DNA from: Ilumatobacter coccineus YM16-304
GTDB lineage: Bacteria; Actinomycetota; Acidimicrobiia; Acidimicrobiales; Ilumatobacteraceae
Length of the DNA: 64,000 nucleotides
NCBI RefSeq assembly: GCF_000348785.1
Contig: NC_020520.1
Coordinates: 3,224,001-3,288,000, forward strand
Reading direction: 5' to 3'
The translations under genes were made by a program, and so were the position numbers. Shown piece after piece: positions 27,014-35,299 of this stretch; the stretch's first letter is position 1, and each line of letters starts with the position of its first letter. The notes beneath the pieces are model-generated. The model worked only from the letters and a program-made list of their open reading frames with translations, had not been told where the DNA came from and did not search any database.

Positions 27014-27820
27014 ATGACCGATGCACCAGCTCCCAGCACCCAGGCTCACGAGGTCTTCGCCGATGCGACCCAGATGATGGGCAAGTCGGCCGAGGTGATG
27101 ATCGACGTCACCGGTGTCGACAAGTTCTTCGGTGACTTCCAAGCACTCAAGAACATCAACATGAAGGTCGGCAAGCAGGAGGTCGTCGTCGTGATCGGCC
27201 CATCGGGTTCGGGCAAGTCGACGCTCATCCGCTGCATCAACCGACTCGAGAAGCACGACCACGGCCAGATCGTCGTCGACGGCGTCGAGTTGGGTGACGA
27301 CATCCGCAACATCCAGGAGATCCGCCGCGAGACCGGCATGGTGTTCCAGAGCTTCAACCTGTTTCCGCACCTCACCGTGCTCGACAACATCACACTCGCG
27401 CCGCGCCAGGTGCGCAAGATCCCCAAGGCCGAAGCCGAAGCCACCGCGATGGAACTCCTCGAACGCGTCAAGATCCCCGATCAGGCGCGCAAGTACCCCG
27501 GCCAACTGTCGGGTGGCCAGCAGCAGCGTGTGGCCATCGCCCGTTCGCTGGCGATGCGTCCGAAGGTGATGCTGTTCGACGAGCCGACCTCGGCGCTCGA
27601 CCCCGAGATGATCAAAGAGGTGCTCGACACCATGAAGGATCTCGCTGAAGAAGGCATGACGATGATCTGCGTCACGCACGAGATGGGCTTCGCTCGCGAG
27701 GTCGCCGACCGTGTCGTGTTCATGGCCGACGGCCAAGTCGTCGAAGTCGGCACGCCCGAGCACTTCTTCGAGAACCCGCAGGAAGAGCGCACCCAGCTCT
27801 TCCTCAGCCAGATCCTCTGA
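27014..27820 (+). CDS. aapP: Amino-acid ABC transporter ATP-binding protein (AapP/GlnQ-like)
   Basis: 268 residues from ATG 27014, with GAGAAAGG about 8 bases upstream. All ATPase motifs are intact: Walker [10 protein letters not shown], signature [13 protein letters not shown], Walker B VMLFDEP and H-loop VTHEMGF. About 30 extra N-terminal residues precede the usual [14 protein letters not shown] start. It powers import by the two permeases upstream and is the last gene of the four-gene operon 22629-27820. Confidence 0.95.
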   Translation: MTDAPAPSTQAHEVFADATQMMGKSAEVMIDVTGVDKFFGDFQALKNINMKVGKQEVVVVIGPSGSGKSTLIRCINRLEKHDHGQIVVDGVELGDDIRNIQEIRRETGMVFQSFNLFPHLTVLDNITLAPRQVRKIPKAEAEATAMELLERVKIPDQARKYPGQLSGGQQQRVAIARSLAMRPKVMLFDEPTSALDPEMIKEVLDTMKDLAEEGMTMICVTHEMGFAREVADRVVFMADGQVVEVGTPEHFFENPQEERTQLFLSQIL

Positions 27821-27859
27821 GCTGCTGACACCCAGCGGTCTGAGCGCGCCCCGGACCGT

Positions 27860-28618
27860 ATGGACCTTCCCACCGCCGTCGGCCTGTTCCTGCTCGCGTT
27901 CGCCGTGGGCACGTACGGGTCGATCATCGGCGCGGGCGGCGGCTTCCTCATGGTCGCCGGACTGGTCCTCCTCTTCGACCTGACGGGAGCGACCGCCGTC
28001 GGCACCAGCATCGTCACCACGCTCGCCATCCAGCTCACTGGTGCGTACACCTACGACCGCAAAGGGCTCGTCGATCGTCCGACGGCGATGTGGTTCGTGC
28101 TCGGGTCGATGCCCGTCGCGTTGCTCAGCGCCGTGGTGGTGGCCGACCGGGTCCCCCAGGAGTCGTTCGAGGTGCTGATCGGCGTGTTCCTGCTCGTCCT
28201 CGCCGGCTTCGTGGTGTTCACTCCCCGACCCGATGTGCCGCCGGGGAAGGCGCGTGCGCCACGTCGTGTCGCGCTCGCCACGTCCGGCAGTGCGATGGGC
28301 GTGCTGTCGGGCGGGCTCGGCGTCGGTGCCGGGCTCGTGACCGTGCCGCTGCTCGGATGGCTCCAGCGGCTTCCCGCCCACCGGGCCGCCGCGACCACGA
28401 CGATGATCGGTTCGATGTCGGGACTCGCCGCTGCCGCCGGTCACGCGGCCGTCGGCAATCCACGGTGGAGCCACCTCCCGTTCCTCATCACCGGCGCTGT
28501 GATCGGCGGCCGTCTCGGGTCGTCGAGCGCCGGACGACTCAGCGAACGCACCGTGCTCGCGCTGCTCGCCGCCGGCCTCGTCGGCGCCGGCGTTCCGCTC
28601 CTCGTCAACGCCCTCTGA
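27860..28618 (+). CDS. TSUP-family (TauE/SafE) membrane protein
   Basis: 252 residues from ATG 27860. About eight membrane segments in two repeated halves; GSIIGAGGGFLMVAGLVLLF and GVLSGGLGVGAGLVTVPLL are the paired TSUP signatures. The family moves sulfite, sulfonates or other organic anions. It is 39 bases after the importer ATPase and could be cotranscribed; a role with amino acids (for example sulfur compounds) is only suggested by position. Terminated by a family A palindrome. Confidence 0.85.
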   Translation: MDLPTAVGLFLLAFAVGTYGSIIGAGGGFLMVAGLVLLFDLTGATAVGTSIVTTLAIQLTGAYTYDRKGLVDRPTAMWFVLGSMPVALLSAVVVADRVPQESFEVLIGVFLLVLAGFVVFTPRPDVPPGKARAPRRVALATSGSAMGVLSGGLGVGAGLVTVPLLGWLQRLPAHRAAATTTMIGSMSGLAAAAGHAAVGNPRWSHLPFLITGAVIGGRLGSSSAGRLSERTVLALLAAGLVGAGVPLLVNAL

Positions 28619-28636
28619 CCGACCTGCCTGTTTCCC

Positions 28637-28673
28637 ACCTGGTTATTTCCATCCCGGATGGAAATAACCAGGT
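28637..28673. terminator. Perfect palindrome, repeat family A copy 3
   Basis: Exact 18-base arms ACCTGGTTATTTCCATCC around one C. It sits in a convergent junction 18 bases after the TSUP stop and 18 bases before the next minus-strand stop, in keeping with a two-way terminator. Confidence 0.72.
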
Positions 28674-28690
28674 TGGTGGGCGTGGGGGCG

Positions 28691-29662
28691 TCAGTCGGCG
28701 ATGCCGTTGCGCACGGCGATCGGCAGACCGCGGCGGAACAGGGTGACCGGGCCGTCTTCGCTCACGACGAAGGCCACGGTGTGGTGGTGGTCCCACGTGT
28801 AGCGGGCAGCCGAACGGTGCCGCATGCCGGTGGCCATCTGCACGGCTCGTTCCGATTCGACCGAACTCCGAAGACCGACGCCGAGCGAACCGACCGCACC
28901 GTTGATGTCGACGAGCGTGGCCAAGTCGGTCTGGGCGAGGACCGCGAACAGCGGCGGATAGTGATGGCGTTCGAGCACCGACAGCGCCGGCGAGTCGAGC
29001 GCTGCGCTCATGTCGAAGCCGTGCGCGTCGTCGGGGACCGGGTCGAGATCGAGCAGGAAGGTGGCGCCGATCCGGGCCGGGCTCAGCCAGTGGACTGCGA
29101 GGTCGAGCAGGCCACGGAGCAGCGGCTTCGGCGCTTCCGGAACCGCGGCACTCAGCGCCGGCAGGTGCATACGCGCCGACGGACGGAACTGCCAACGATG
29201 ACCGTTCCATTCGACGGCGCCGCTCGGCGTGAACACGCGGGTCGTGCCCATGATCGTGCGCTGCACGATCGAGGCGCCCGTCGAACTCTCGATGTCGACG
29301 AGATCGGCCTCGTACTGGATCGTCCGCCGGAAACACGCGAGCTGCGGGCAGCCGTCGGCGCGGCGGACCACGAACGACGACCGTCCGTCGGAGAATCGTC
29401 GGGCCTGCTCGATCGGCATCGGGAGGTCGAGGATCTCGACGAGGTTGTCGATGTTGATCAGCGACCGCTCCCCCGGCAGTACGAACGAACCGTAGATGTT
29501 CGGTCGGCCTTCGAACGGCGGCGGTCGCCGGGCGTGTTCGAGTTCGGTGAGCAGGATGTCGACCTCGAGCGGAGAGCCGGGCAGGGTGACGCCGTCGTCG
29601 CTGAGTTCTTCACGCAGACGTTCGTGAGCCCGGGTCAACTGCAGATCGGGCCGATGCGTCAC
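28691..29662 (-). CDS. Divergent diadenylate-cyclase-like (DisA_N/DAC) protein
   Basis: 323 residues from GTG 29662. The C-terminal third (about 200-323) resembles the DAC domain that makes c-di-AMP: LFAVLAQTDLATLVDINGAV followed by GMRHRSAARYTW, VAFVVSEDGPVTLFRRG. RHR is the classical ATP-contacting motif, but the DGA motif appears as NGA, losing the Asp that positions the metal and 3'-hydroxyl. The first 190 residues are an unknown domain with a few Cys and Arg-rich strands; the DisA helix-hairpin-helix part is absent. It could be a nucleotide sensor or weak cyclase rather than a true c-di-AMP synthase. Confidence 0.6.
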   Translation of the reverse strand: MTHRPDLQLTRAHERLREELSDDGVTLPGSPLEVDILLTELEHARRPPPFEGRPNIYGSFVLPGERSLINIDNLVEILDLPMPIEQARRFSDGRSSFVVRRADGCPQLACFRRTIQYEADLVDIESSTGASIVQRTIMGTTRVFTPSGAVEWNGHRWQFRPSARMHLPALSAAVPEAPKPLLRGLLDLAVHWLSPARIGATFLLDLDPVPDDAHGFDMSAALDSPALSVLERHHYPPLFAVLAQTDLATLVDINGAVGSLGVGLRSSVESERAVQMATGMRHRSAARYTWDHHHTVAFVVSEDGPVTLFRRGLPIAVRNGIAD

Positions 29663-29681
29663 AGCTGCAACGATACGCCGC

Positions 29682-30038
29682 TCAGCTCATGGCGAGAACG
29701 AGGTCGCCGGCGAGTTCGGTCACCGCACGCTCGTACTTGCCCTTCATCCCGGCTTTGGTGCCGACGCCCATGGAATCGGCGACATGGAGGGTGATCTCCG
29801 TGCCGTTCGCGGTCGGGACGAACGTCGCGTTCGCTTTGACCGGAAACGACTTGGTCGGCATCAGCCAGCCGCCGACGATGCGCAGCATCACCTGCGAACC
29901 GAACTTGGCCGACAGCTCGTCTCCGGCGATGATCTTGCCCTTCCGGGCGACCATCGCTTGCTGCATGGCCTCGCGCGCCGCCTCCGGCGCTCCGGCGAAT
30001 TCGATGGTGCGGGTCGTGTTGATCGTGTTGCTTGCCAT
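29682..30038 (-). CDS. Small conserved-looking protein of unknown function
   Basis: 118 residues from ATG 30038 (MASNTINTTRTIEFAGAPEA); GAGAGTGG upstream is a weak ribosome site. Longer frames reaching into the ABC exporter gene are antisense or shadow. The sequence mixes Lys/Ala-rich helices (AREAMQQAMVARKGKIIAGD) and beta strands (SQVMLRIVGGWLMPTKSFPV, TEITLHVADSMG). It has no cysteine and no signal peptide. It resembles small SRPBCC-like or lipid-binding folds only vaguely. It lies between the DAC-like gene and the ABC exporter, all on the same strand. Confidence 0.6.
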   Translation of the reverse strand: MASNTINTTRTIEFAGAPEAAREAMQQAMVARKGKIIAGDELSAKFGSQVMLRIVGGWLMPTKSFPVKANATFVPTANGTEITLHVADSMGVGTKAGMKGKYERAVTELAGDLVLAMS

Positions 30039-30115
30039 GTGGCCACTCTCCCAGGATCGCGTCAACGACGCGTGAACCGGTCGCTCGCGGGTCGATCGCG
30101 TTCGACCAGGTGGCG

Positions 30116-31894
30116 TCAGCGGGGTAGCGAGGATTCCCAGGCCGACGAGAGTTCGGCATAGTGGCCGCCGAGGTCGACGAGTTCGTCGTGGCTGCCCAAC
30201 TCGGTGAGCCGGCCGCCGGAGATGACGGCGATCCGGTCGGCGCGCTTGATGGTCGACAGCCGGTGCGCCACGACGATCGTGGTGCGACCGTTCATCAATC
30301 GGTCGAGCGCGCGTTCGACGATGACTTCGGTACCGGGGTCGAGATTGCTCGTGGCCTCGTCGAGTACGAGCACCGCCGGGTCGACGAGTGCGGCGCGGGC
30401 GAGCGACACGAGTTGCCGCTCCCCTGCCGAAAGGCGCGATCCCCGCTCGCGCACTTCGGTGTCGATGCCGTCCTCGAACTCTTCGAAGCGTTCGAGCGCA
30501 CCGATCGCGTCGAGTGCCGCTCGCAGCTCGGCGTCGGTGGCGCCGGGTCGGGCGATGCGTACGTTGTCGGCGATCGAGCCGCCGAACAGGAATCCCTCCT
30601 GAGGGACGACCACGATGCGTTCGCGCAGCGAGTCGAGCGTGGCGTCGCGCAGGTCGATCCCGCCGAGCGAGATGCTGCCGACGGTCGGGTCGTACAACCG
30701 GGCCATCAGCTTCGCGACGGTCGACTTGCCAGCACCGGTCGGCCCGACGAGCGCCAGTCGTTCGCCGTCGGCGACGCGCAGCGACACACCGCCCAGTACG
30801 GGCGTGTCGGTCGCCGGATACGTGAAGCCGATGTCGTCGACGACCAGCTCGCCGCGGTGCGGCAGGTCGTGTGTGCCGTCTTGGATGTCGGGCTCGGTGT
30901 CGAGGATCGTGAACAGCTTGTTGAGCGCCGCGGCCGACGACTGCACCGTGTTGTAGAGCTGCGAGAGCTGTTGGACGGGTTCGAACAGCGCCGACAGGAG
31001 GAGCACGAAGGCGACGATCGTTCCGACCGACACGTCGCCACGATTCTCCAACCAGCCGCCGATGCCGATGGCCAGCGCGGTGGCGAACACGCCCATCGCT
31101 TCGACGAGTCCGAAGTACCAGGTCGACACGCGGATGCTGTGCACGTGCGACTTGTAGAGCGACCGGTTCGATTCGACGAACTGCCGGGTCTGCTCGCCCT
31201 CCTGGGCATACGCCTGGATGACCCGAACGCCGGAGATGCCTTCCTGCAGCTCGGCGAGGTTCTGCCCGACTCGCTCGCGGACCACGAGGTACGCGGCATT
31301 GGAATCGCGCTGGAACTTGCGCGAGGCGATGATGATGATCGGCATCACCAGCAGTGCCACCAGCGTGAGTTCCCACGACAGCGCGAGCATCAGCAGGAGC
31401 GCGATCGAGATGAGGAACACCGCGGCGACGAACTGCAGCAGTCCCCACTGGACGAGTTCGGCCATCGACTCGATGTCGGCGGTCATGCGCGAGATCAGCA
31501 CGCCCGACTGGTAGCGGTCGAAGAAGGCCAGCGATTGCTTCTGGATGTGATCGAACGTCCGCACGCGTAACGCTTGGAGGAGACCCTCGCCCGCGCGGTT
31601 GACGAAGATGTACTGCTGCCTGGCGGCGACGTACGCGACGACGACCACGATCGCGTAGGCGATCACGGCGTTGCGCAGCACGTCACGGTCGCCGCCGTCG
31701 ATGCCGTTGTCGATGCCGTAGCGGACGATCACCGGGCCGAGCAACAGCCCGGTCGTCGAGAGCGCAACGAACGCGAGCGCTGTGAAGACGGTCTTCTTGA
31801 ACGGCGCACCCATCCGGATGGCGCGGCGGAGGACGCGCTTGGTCGCCTCGGAGTCGAGCTTGTCGTCGTCGTCGATTCCACCCATGCGGAACAT
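30116..31894 (-). CDS. ABC exporter half-transporter (subunit 2)
   Basis: 592 residues: a six-helix exporter membrane domain (about 30-330) then a nucleotide-binding domain. Walker A VGPTGAGKST and Walker B VLVLDEATSNLD are canonical with the catalytic Glu, but the signature is LSAGERQ instead of LSGGQ. The start overlaps the stop of the preceding gene by one base (TGATG), so it is translated with its partner. Together they look like a heterodimeric exporter of the BmrCD/TmrAB type, exporting lipids, drugs or peptides; substrate unknown. Confidence 0.9.
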   Translation of the reverse strand: MFRMGGIDDDDKLDSEATKRVLRRAIRMGAPFKKTVFTALAFVALSTTGLLLGPVIVRYGIDNGIDGGDRDVLRNAVIAYAIVVVVAYVAARQQYIFVNRAGEGLLQALRVRTFDHIQKQSLAFFDRYQSGVLISRMTADIESMAELVQWGLLQFVAAVFLISIALLLMLALSWELTLVALLVMPIIIIASRKFQRDSNAAYLVVRERVGQNLAELQEGISGVRVIQAYAQEGEQTRQFVESNRSLYKSHVHSIRVSTWYFGLVEAMGVFATALAIGIGGWLENRGDVSVGTIVAFVLLLSALFEPVQQLSQLYNTVQSSAAALNKLFTILDTEPDIQDGTHDLPHRGELVVDDIGFTYPATDTPVLGGVSLRVADGERLALVGPTGAGKSTVAKLMARLYDPTVGSISLGGIDLRDATLDSLRERIVVVPQEGFLFGGSIADNVRIARPGATDAELRAALDAIGALERFEEFEDGIDTEVRERGSRLSAGERQLVSLARAALVDPAVLVLDEATSNLDPGTEVIVERALDRLMNGRTTIVVAHRLSTIKRADRIAVISGGRLTELGSHDELVDLGGHYAELSSAWESSLPR

Positions 31895-33711
31895 CAGGCG
31901 TCACTCCCGATCTGCGTGGCGCCGTGCTCAGCGGCTGCATGTTCGGCGGCAGTGTCGTCGTCGGACGTCTCCATCGCTGCCAGCACGTCGCGATAGCGCG
32001 GCTCGGTGACGAGCAGGTCGTCGTGGCGGCCGCGGGCCACGACCCGCCCGCCGTCGAGCAGCACGACCGTGTCGGCCAGTGCGATGGTGCCGGGGCGGTG
32101 CGCGATGACCACGGTCGTGCGACCGTCCATCACCGTCGACATCGCCGATCGGATCTCGTGCTCTTTCGACGGGTCGACCGCCGAGGTCGCGTCGTCGAGG
32201 ACCAGCACTCGTGGGTCGGCGAGGATCGCACGGGCGATCGCGATCCGCTGGCGCTGCCCACCCGACAGTGAGAAGCCGCGCTCGCCCAGCATCGTCTCGT
32301 ACCCGTCGGGCAGGTCGGTGATGAACTCGTGCGCCCCGGCGAGTCGGGCGGCGCGCTCGACCGTCGCCGCGTCGGCGTCGGGGTGAGCGAAGGCGATGTT
32401 GGCGCTGACCGTGTCGTGGAACAGCAGCGTGTCTTCGAACACGATGCCGACCGAGCGGCGCACGTCGTGGAGCGCGAGGTCGCGGACGTCGACACCGTCG
32501 ATGCGCACGCTGCCGGCCTCGACGTCGTAGAAGCGGACGAGGAGCCGGGCGATCGTCGACTTGCCCGAACCGGTTCCACCGACGATGGCCACCGACTCCC
32601 CGGCGTCGAGTTCGAGGTCGAAGCCGTCGAGCACCGGGGGCTGACCGGGGTCGTTGCCGTACCCGAAGCGCACCGACTCGAACGACACGGCGCCCCGGTC
32701 GGGACCGCCGGGAAGCTGTGCCGGTCGTGCCGGGTCGGCGACCTCTGGTGCGATGTCGAGGATCTCGTTCACGCGTTCGAGCGCTGCGGCGGCCCGCTGA
32801 GCGAACGCGATGGTCATGCCGATCATCCGCAGCGGCTGCACGAGCAGTGCCACGAAGACGTTGAACTGCACGAGTTGACCGAGGGTGAGATCGCCGTCGA
32901 TCACACGGTTGCCTCCGAACCACAGCACCGCGATCAACCCGAGTTGGGGCAGCAATTCGATCGCCGGGAGGAACTTCGCACGGATGCGAGCAGCGTTGAT
33001 CGACACGCCCTTGATGCGCTCGGCTGCCGTGCGAAGTTTGTCGGACTGCACTCGTTCGGCGCCGAACCCCTTGATGACCCGCACGCCGCCGACCGACTCC
33101 TCGACCACGGTGGCGAGTTCGGCCTGCTCGGCCTGGATCGCCAGCACCGCCGGGTGGATCGCCTGCGAGAACCGTCGACCGGCGATCTGGATCAGGGGCA
33201 GCGATGCGAGCGCGAGCAGCGCCAGGAACCAGTCGGTGACGAACAGGATCACGACCACTGCGGTGATCATCGCGAGGTTCGACAGCGTGATCGGGATCAT
33301 CACGACGAACATCTGGATCGAGTTGAGGTCGCTCGACGATCGGCTCATCAGCTGACCGGTCTGCGCTCGGTCGTGATAGCCGATGTGCAGCGACATGATG
33401 TGGCCGAACAGTTGCTCGCGCAGGCGCGTCTCGGTCCAGCGCGCTTCGCGGAACGCGTAGAACCGACGAAGCGCCGTGAAGAATCCGGCGACGCAGCCGG
33501 CCACGCCGATCAGACCCGCCCACAGCCACAGCAGTTCGTCGTTGCGGATACCGCGGTCGATGCCGTAGCGCACCAATACTGGCGACGCGACCTTGCCGAC
33601 GGTCCAGGCGAGTCCGATCAGCGTGCCGATCGTCAGATTGCGACGCTGTGCCCTCAGCGTGGATGCGAGCAAGCTCCACCGTGTGGATGTTGGTGGAGTC
33701 GTGTCGGTCAT
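31894..33711 (-). CDS. ABC exporter half-transporter (subunit 1)
   Basis: 605 residues from ATG 33711 (MTDTTPPTSTRWSLLAS). Membrane domain about 25-330, ATPase domain about 355-590. Walker A VGGTGSGKST and signature LSGGQRQR are canonical, but Walker B reads VLVLDDATSAVD: Asp replaces the catalytic Glu. With the partner's LSAGE signature, the pair has one consensus and one degenerate ATP site, the hallmark of heterodimeric exporters. (Glu in subunit 2 pairs with the good signature here.) Transcription probably starts in the 61-base gap below the ArsC-like gene. Confidence 0.9.
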   Translation of the reverse strand: MTDTTPPTSTRWSLLASTLRAQRRNLTIGTLIGLAWTVGKVASPVLVRYGIDRGIRNDELLWLWAGLIGVAGCVAGFFTALRRFYAFREARWTETRLREQLFGHIMSLHIGYHDRAQTGQLMSRSSSDLNSIQMFVVMIPITLSNLAMITAVVVILFVTDWFLALLALASLPLIQIAGRRFSQAIHPAVLAIQAEQAELATVVEESVGGVRVIKGFGAERVQSDKLRTAAERIKGVSINAARIRAKFLPAIELLPQLGLIAVLWFGGNRVIDGDLTLGQLVQFNVFVALLVQPLRMIGMTIAFAQRAAAALERVNEILDIAPEVADPARPAQLPGGPDRGAVSFESVRFGYGNDPGQPPVLDGFDLELDAGESVAIVGGTGSGKSTIARLLVRFYDVEAGSVRIDGVDVRDLALHDVRRSVGIVFEDTLLFHDTVSANIAFAHPDADAATVERAARLAGAHEFITDLPDGYETMLGERGFSLSGGQRQRIAIARAILADPRVLVLDDATSAVDPSKEHEIRSAMSTVMDGRTTVVIAHRPGTIALADTVVLLDGGRVVARGRHDDLLVTEPRYRDVLAAMETSDDDTAAEHAAAEHGATQIGSDA

Positions 33712-33723
33712 GGAGTGCGGCCT

Positions 33724-33754
33724 CGCAGGCGTTGTGTTTCGTGTCTCGCCTGCG
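33724..33754 (-). terminator. Hairpin after the ArsC-like gene
   Basis: Perfect eight-base arms CGCAGGCG / CGCCTGCG with a 15-base loop rich in T, between the ArsC-like stop (33773) and the ABC exporter start (33711). It could end the ArsC-like transcript; there is no U-tract on either side. Confidence 0.4.
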
Positions 33755-33772
33755 GCACGGACCGCGCGAGTT

Positions 33773-34126
33773 CTAGCTGAGCAGTTCGGTGACGCGCGTC
33801 TTCGGGCGCCCGATGATCGCCTTGTCGGCGGTGACCACGAGCGGGCGTTGGAGCAGTTGCTTGTGCTTGACGAGGATCTCGACGATCTGGTCGTCGGTGG
33901 CGACGTCGTCGTCGGTCAGTTCCAGCTTCTTGAACTTGCTGTCGCGCCGAACCAGGTCGGTGGCAGGGTCCTCGAGTTTGGAGATGATGTCTCGCAACGT
34001 GTCCTCGTCTGGCGGTTCTTTGATGTACAGCACGACGTTGGCGTCGACGCCGAGTTCTTCTGCAATGCGCACGGCATTGACCGAAGAGTTTCAATGCTGG
34101 TTGTGGTAGATCGTCACGTCCGACAT
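33773..34126 (-). CDS. ArsC-family reductase, probable selenoprotein (UGA at codon 12)
   Basis: Reading from ATG 34126 gives MSDVTIYHNQH, then TGA (34093-34091), then NSSVNAVRIAEELGVDANVV and on to TAG at 33773: 117 residues if UGA is read as selenocysteine. Aligned with E. coli ArsC (MSNITIYHNPAC), the UGA is residue 12, exactly the catalytic Cys12. The three catalytic arginines also align: LVRRD, QRPLVV and GRPKT. Codon usage on both sides of the TGA is normal. A start after the TGA (GTG 34072) would lack the first strand and active site. The family reduces arsenate or protein/glutathione disulfides. The sel genes are not in this window. Confidence 0.8.
34056..34087 (-). promoter_or_regulatory. 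Candidate bacterial SECIS stem-loop
   Basis: Starting four bases after the UGA, minus-strand mRNA can fold: lower stem UCUUC/GAAGA (5 pairs), internal loop GGU/CA, upper stem CAAUGC/GCAUUG (6 pairs), apical loop CGUGC. The loop begins 17 bases after the UGA and has G as its second base. Known bSECIS elements place a short apical loop with a G in its first two bases about 16-37 bases after UGA. The stem lies inside the coding sequence, as required in bacteria, where SelB binds it. Confidence 0.7.
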
Positions 34127-34190
34127 GGAGTCGAGACTACGCCGGATGCGTCGGCATCCCCGGATCGATACCAGCCGACGACCTGTGACG

Positions 34191-34748
34191 TCAGTCGGCG
34201 GTGACTTCGTTGATGCAACCGATCGTCACGTCGTACACGAACCCGCGAATGTGATCTTTGTGCTGGACGAACGGTGTGAGCTGCAGCCGCTTCATCGACT
34301 GGGCAACGTCGACGTACGGGTCGGTGAACGACTCGACGGCCCACCACGGTTTGATGCCGAGTTCTTCTTGCATCTCGCTCTTGAACGCGTCTTCGGTGAC
34401 GAGTTGGAGACCGCAGTCGGTGTGGTGCACGAGCACGATCTCGCGGGTGCCGAGGTAGCGCTGCGACAGGCACAGTGACCGGATGACGTCGTCGGTGATG
34501 ACGCCGCCCGCGTTGCGGATGATGTGTGCTTCGCCGTGGGCCAACCCGAGCAGCGGGAAGATGTCCATACGCGAGTCCATGCAGGTGACCACGGCGAGGT
34601 TGCGTGTGGGGCTGACCTGGAGGTCGTGGTCGGCGAACTCGGCCGCGTAGCGGGCGTTGCCGGCGATGAGCTCGTCGGCCATCGGCACGAACGATCCGGC
34701 GTCGGGGGTCTGGTGGTGATCGGACACCGCAACAGTGTTGCAGGGCAT
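34191..34748 (-). CDS. Beta-carbonic anhydrase, Rv1284-like
   Basis: 185 residues from ATG 34748 (GTG 34727 is an alternative; neither has a strong ribosome site). Zinc ligands: Cys in VVTCMDSRMD and His/Cys in HHTDCGLQL; the Asp-Arg dyad (DSR) is intact. IIRNAGGVITDDVIRSLCLS and GTREIVLVHHTDCG closely match the mycobacterial Rv1284 type. It interconverts CO2 and bicarbonate for carboxylations and pH. It is divergent from the gene at 34806 with 57 bases between starts. Confidence 0.92.
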   Translation of the reverse strand: MPCNTVAVSDHHQTPDAGSFVPMADELIAGNARYAAEFADHDLQVSPTRNLAVVTCMDSRMDIFPLLGLAHGEAHIIRNAGGVITDDVIRSLCLSQRYLGTREIVLVHHTDCGLQLVTEDAFKSEMQEELGIKPWWAVESFTDPYVDVAQSMKRLQLTPFVQHKDHIRGFVYDVTIGCINEVTAD

Positions 34749-34805
34749 CTGTACCGTTCGTGAAACCGACTCCCTCCCCGACACACACCTGTTCAGGGAG
34801 ACATC

Positions 34806-35240
34806 ATGTACGGCGCGTTCACGTCCGCTCGCTTTCCGCGAGCTCACCTCGATCCGATCGTCACGTCGCACAGCGCGCAACTGCTGCTCGATCGACTCAT
34901 CGATCTACCGCATCGCCACGAGACGCTGGCCGTCCTGCTCGACGGCGAACGTCGCGGCGTGTCGATCATCGCGGTCGGCAACACGGTCGATCACGACGCC
35001 GTGCTCGACGTTGCCGAACTCGTCACCGAGTCGGTCCGCTGGTCGGTCGACGTCGACGGTGTGATCCTCGCGTCGGTCAGGCCGGGCGCTGGCGACGAAC
35101 TCGACGACCTCGAACGGTGGGCCGAACTCTCACTGCGGTTCGACGAAGCGGCACTCGAACTCGTCGAGTGGTACGTGATCGGCAACGGCGTCTCGTGCCC
35201 CCGAGCTCTGCTCGGCGAGCCGCCGCGCTGGACGCTCTGA
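34806..35240 (+). CDS. Hypothetical protein, possible degenerate JAB/RadC-like fold
   Basis: 144 residues from ATG 34806, with CAGGGAGA upstream. No certain family. The layout TLAVLLDGERRGVSIIAVGN, VLDVAELVTESV, DGVILASVRPGAG, and LVEWYVIGNG resembles the strand/helix order of JAB/MPN domains (RadC), where a strand with HxH and a later D follow, but the metal ligands are missing. It may therefore be a non-catalytic relative. It ends in a family A palindrome and converges with DUF4031. Confidence 0.5.
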   Translation: MYGAFTSARFPRAHLDPIVTSHSAQLLLDRLIDLPHRHETLAVLLDGERRGVSIIAVGNTVDHDAVLDVAELVTESVRWSVDVDGVILASVRPGAGDELDDLERWAELSLRFDEAALELVEWYVIGNGVSCPRALLGEPPRWTL

Positions 35241-35294
35241 CCAACCTGGATATTTCGATCCCTGGTTATTTCGATCCCGGATGGAAATAACCAG
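35241..35294. terminator. Palindrome, repeat family A copy 4, with duplicated left arm
   Basis: Begins at the base after the stop codon. Right arm GGATGGAAATAACCAGGT (35277-35294) can pair with either of two left arms, CCTGGATATTTCGATCC or CTGGTTATTTCGATCC, each with one mismatch. The duplicated arm suggests replication slippage. Convergent junction. Confidence 0.65.
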
Positions 35295-35299
35295 GTGCG

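Noticed and set aside
33773-34072. Truncated ArsC-like gene starting at GTG 34072
   Set aside because: It would remove the first strand and the catalytic loop. The upstream codons continue the ArsC alignment in the same frame through the UGA, so the longer Sec reading is preferred.
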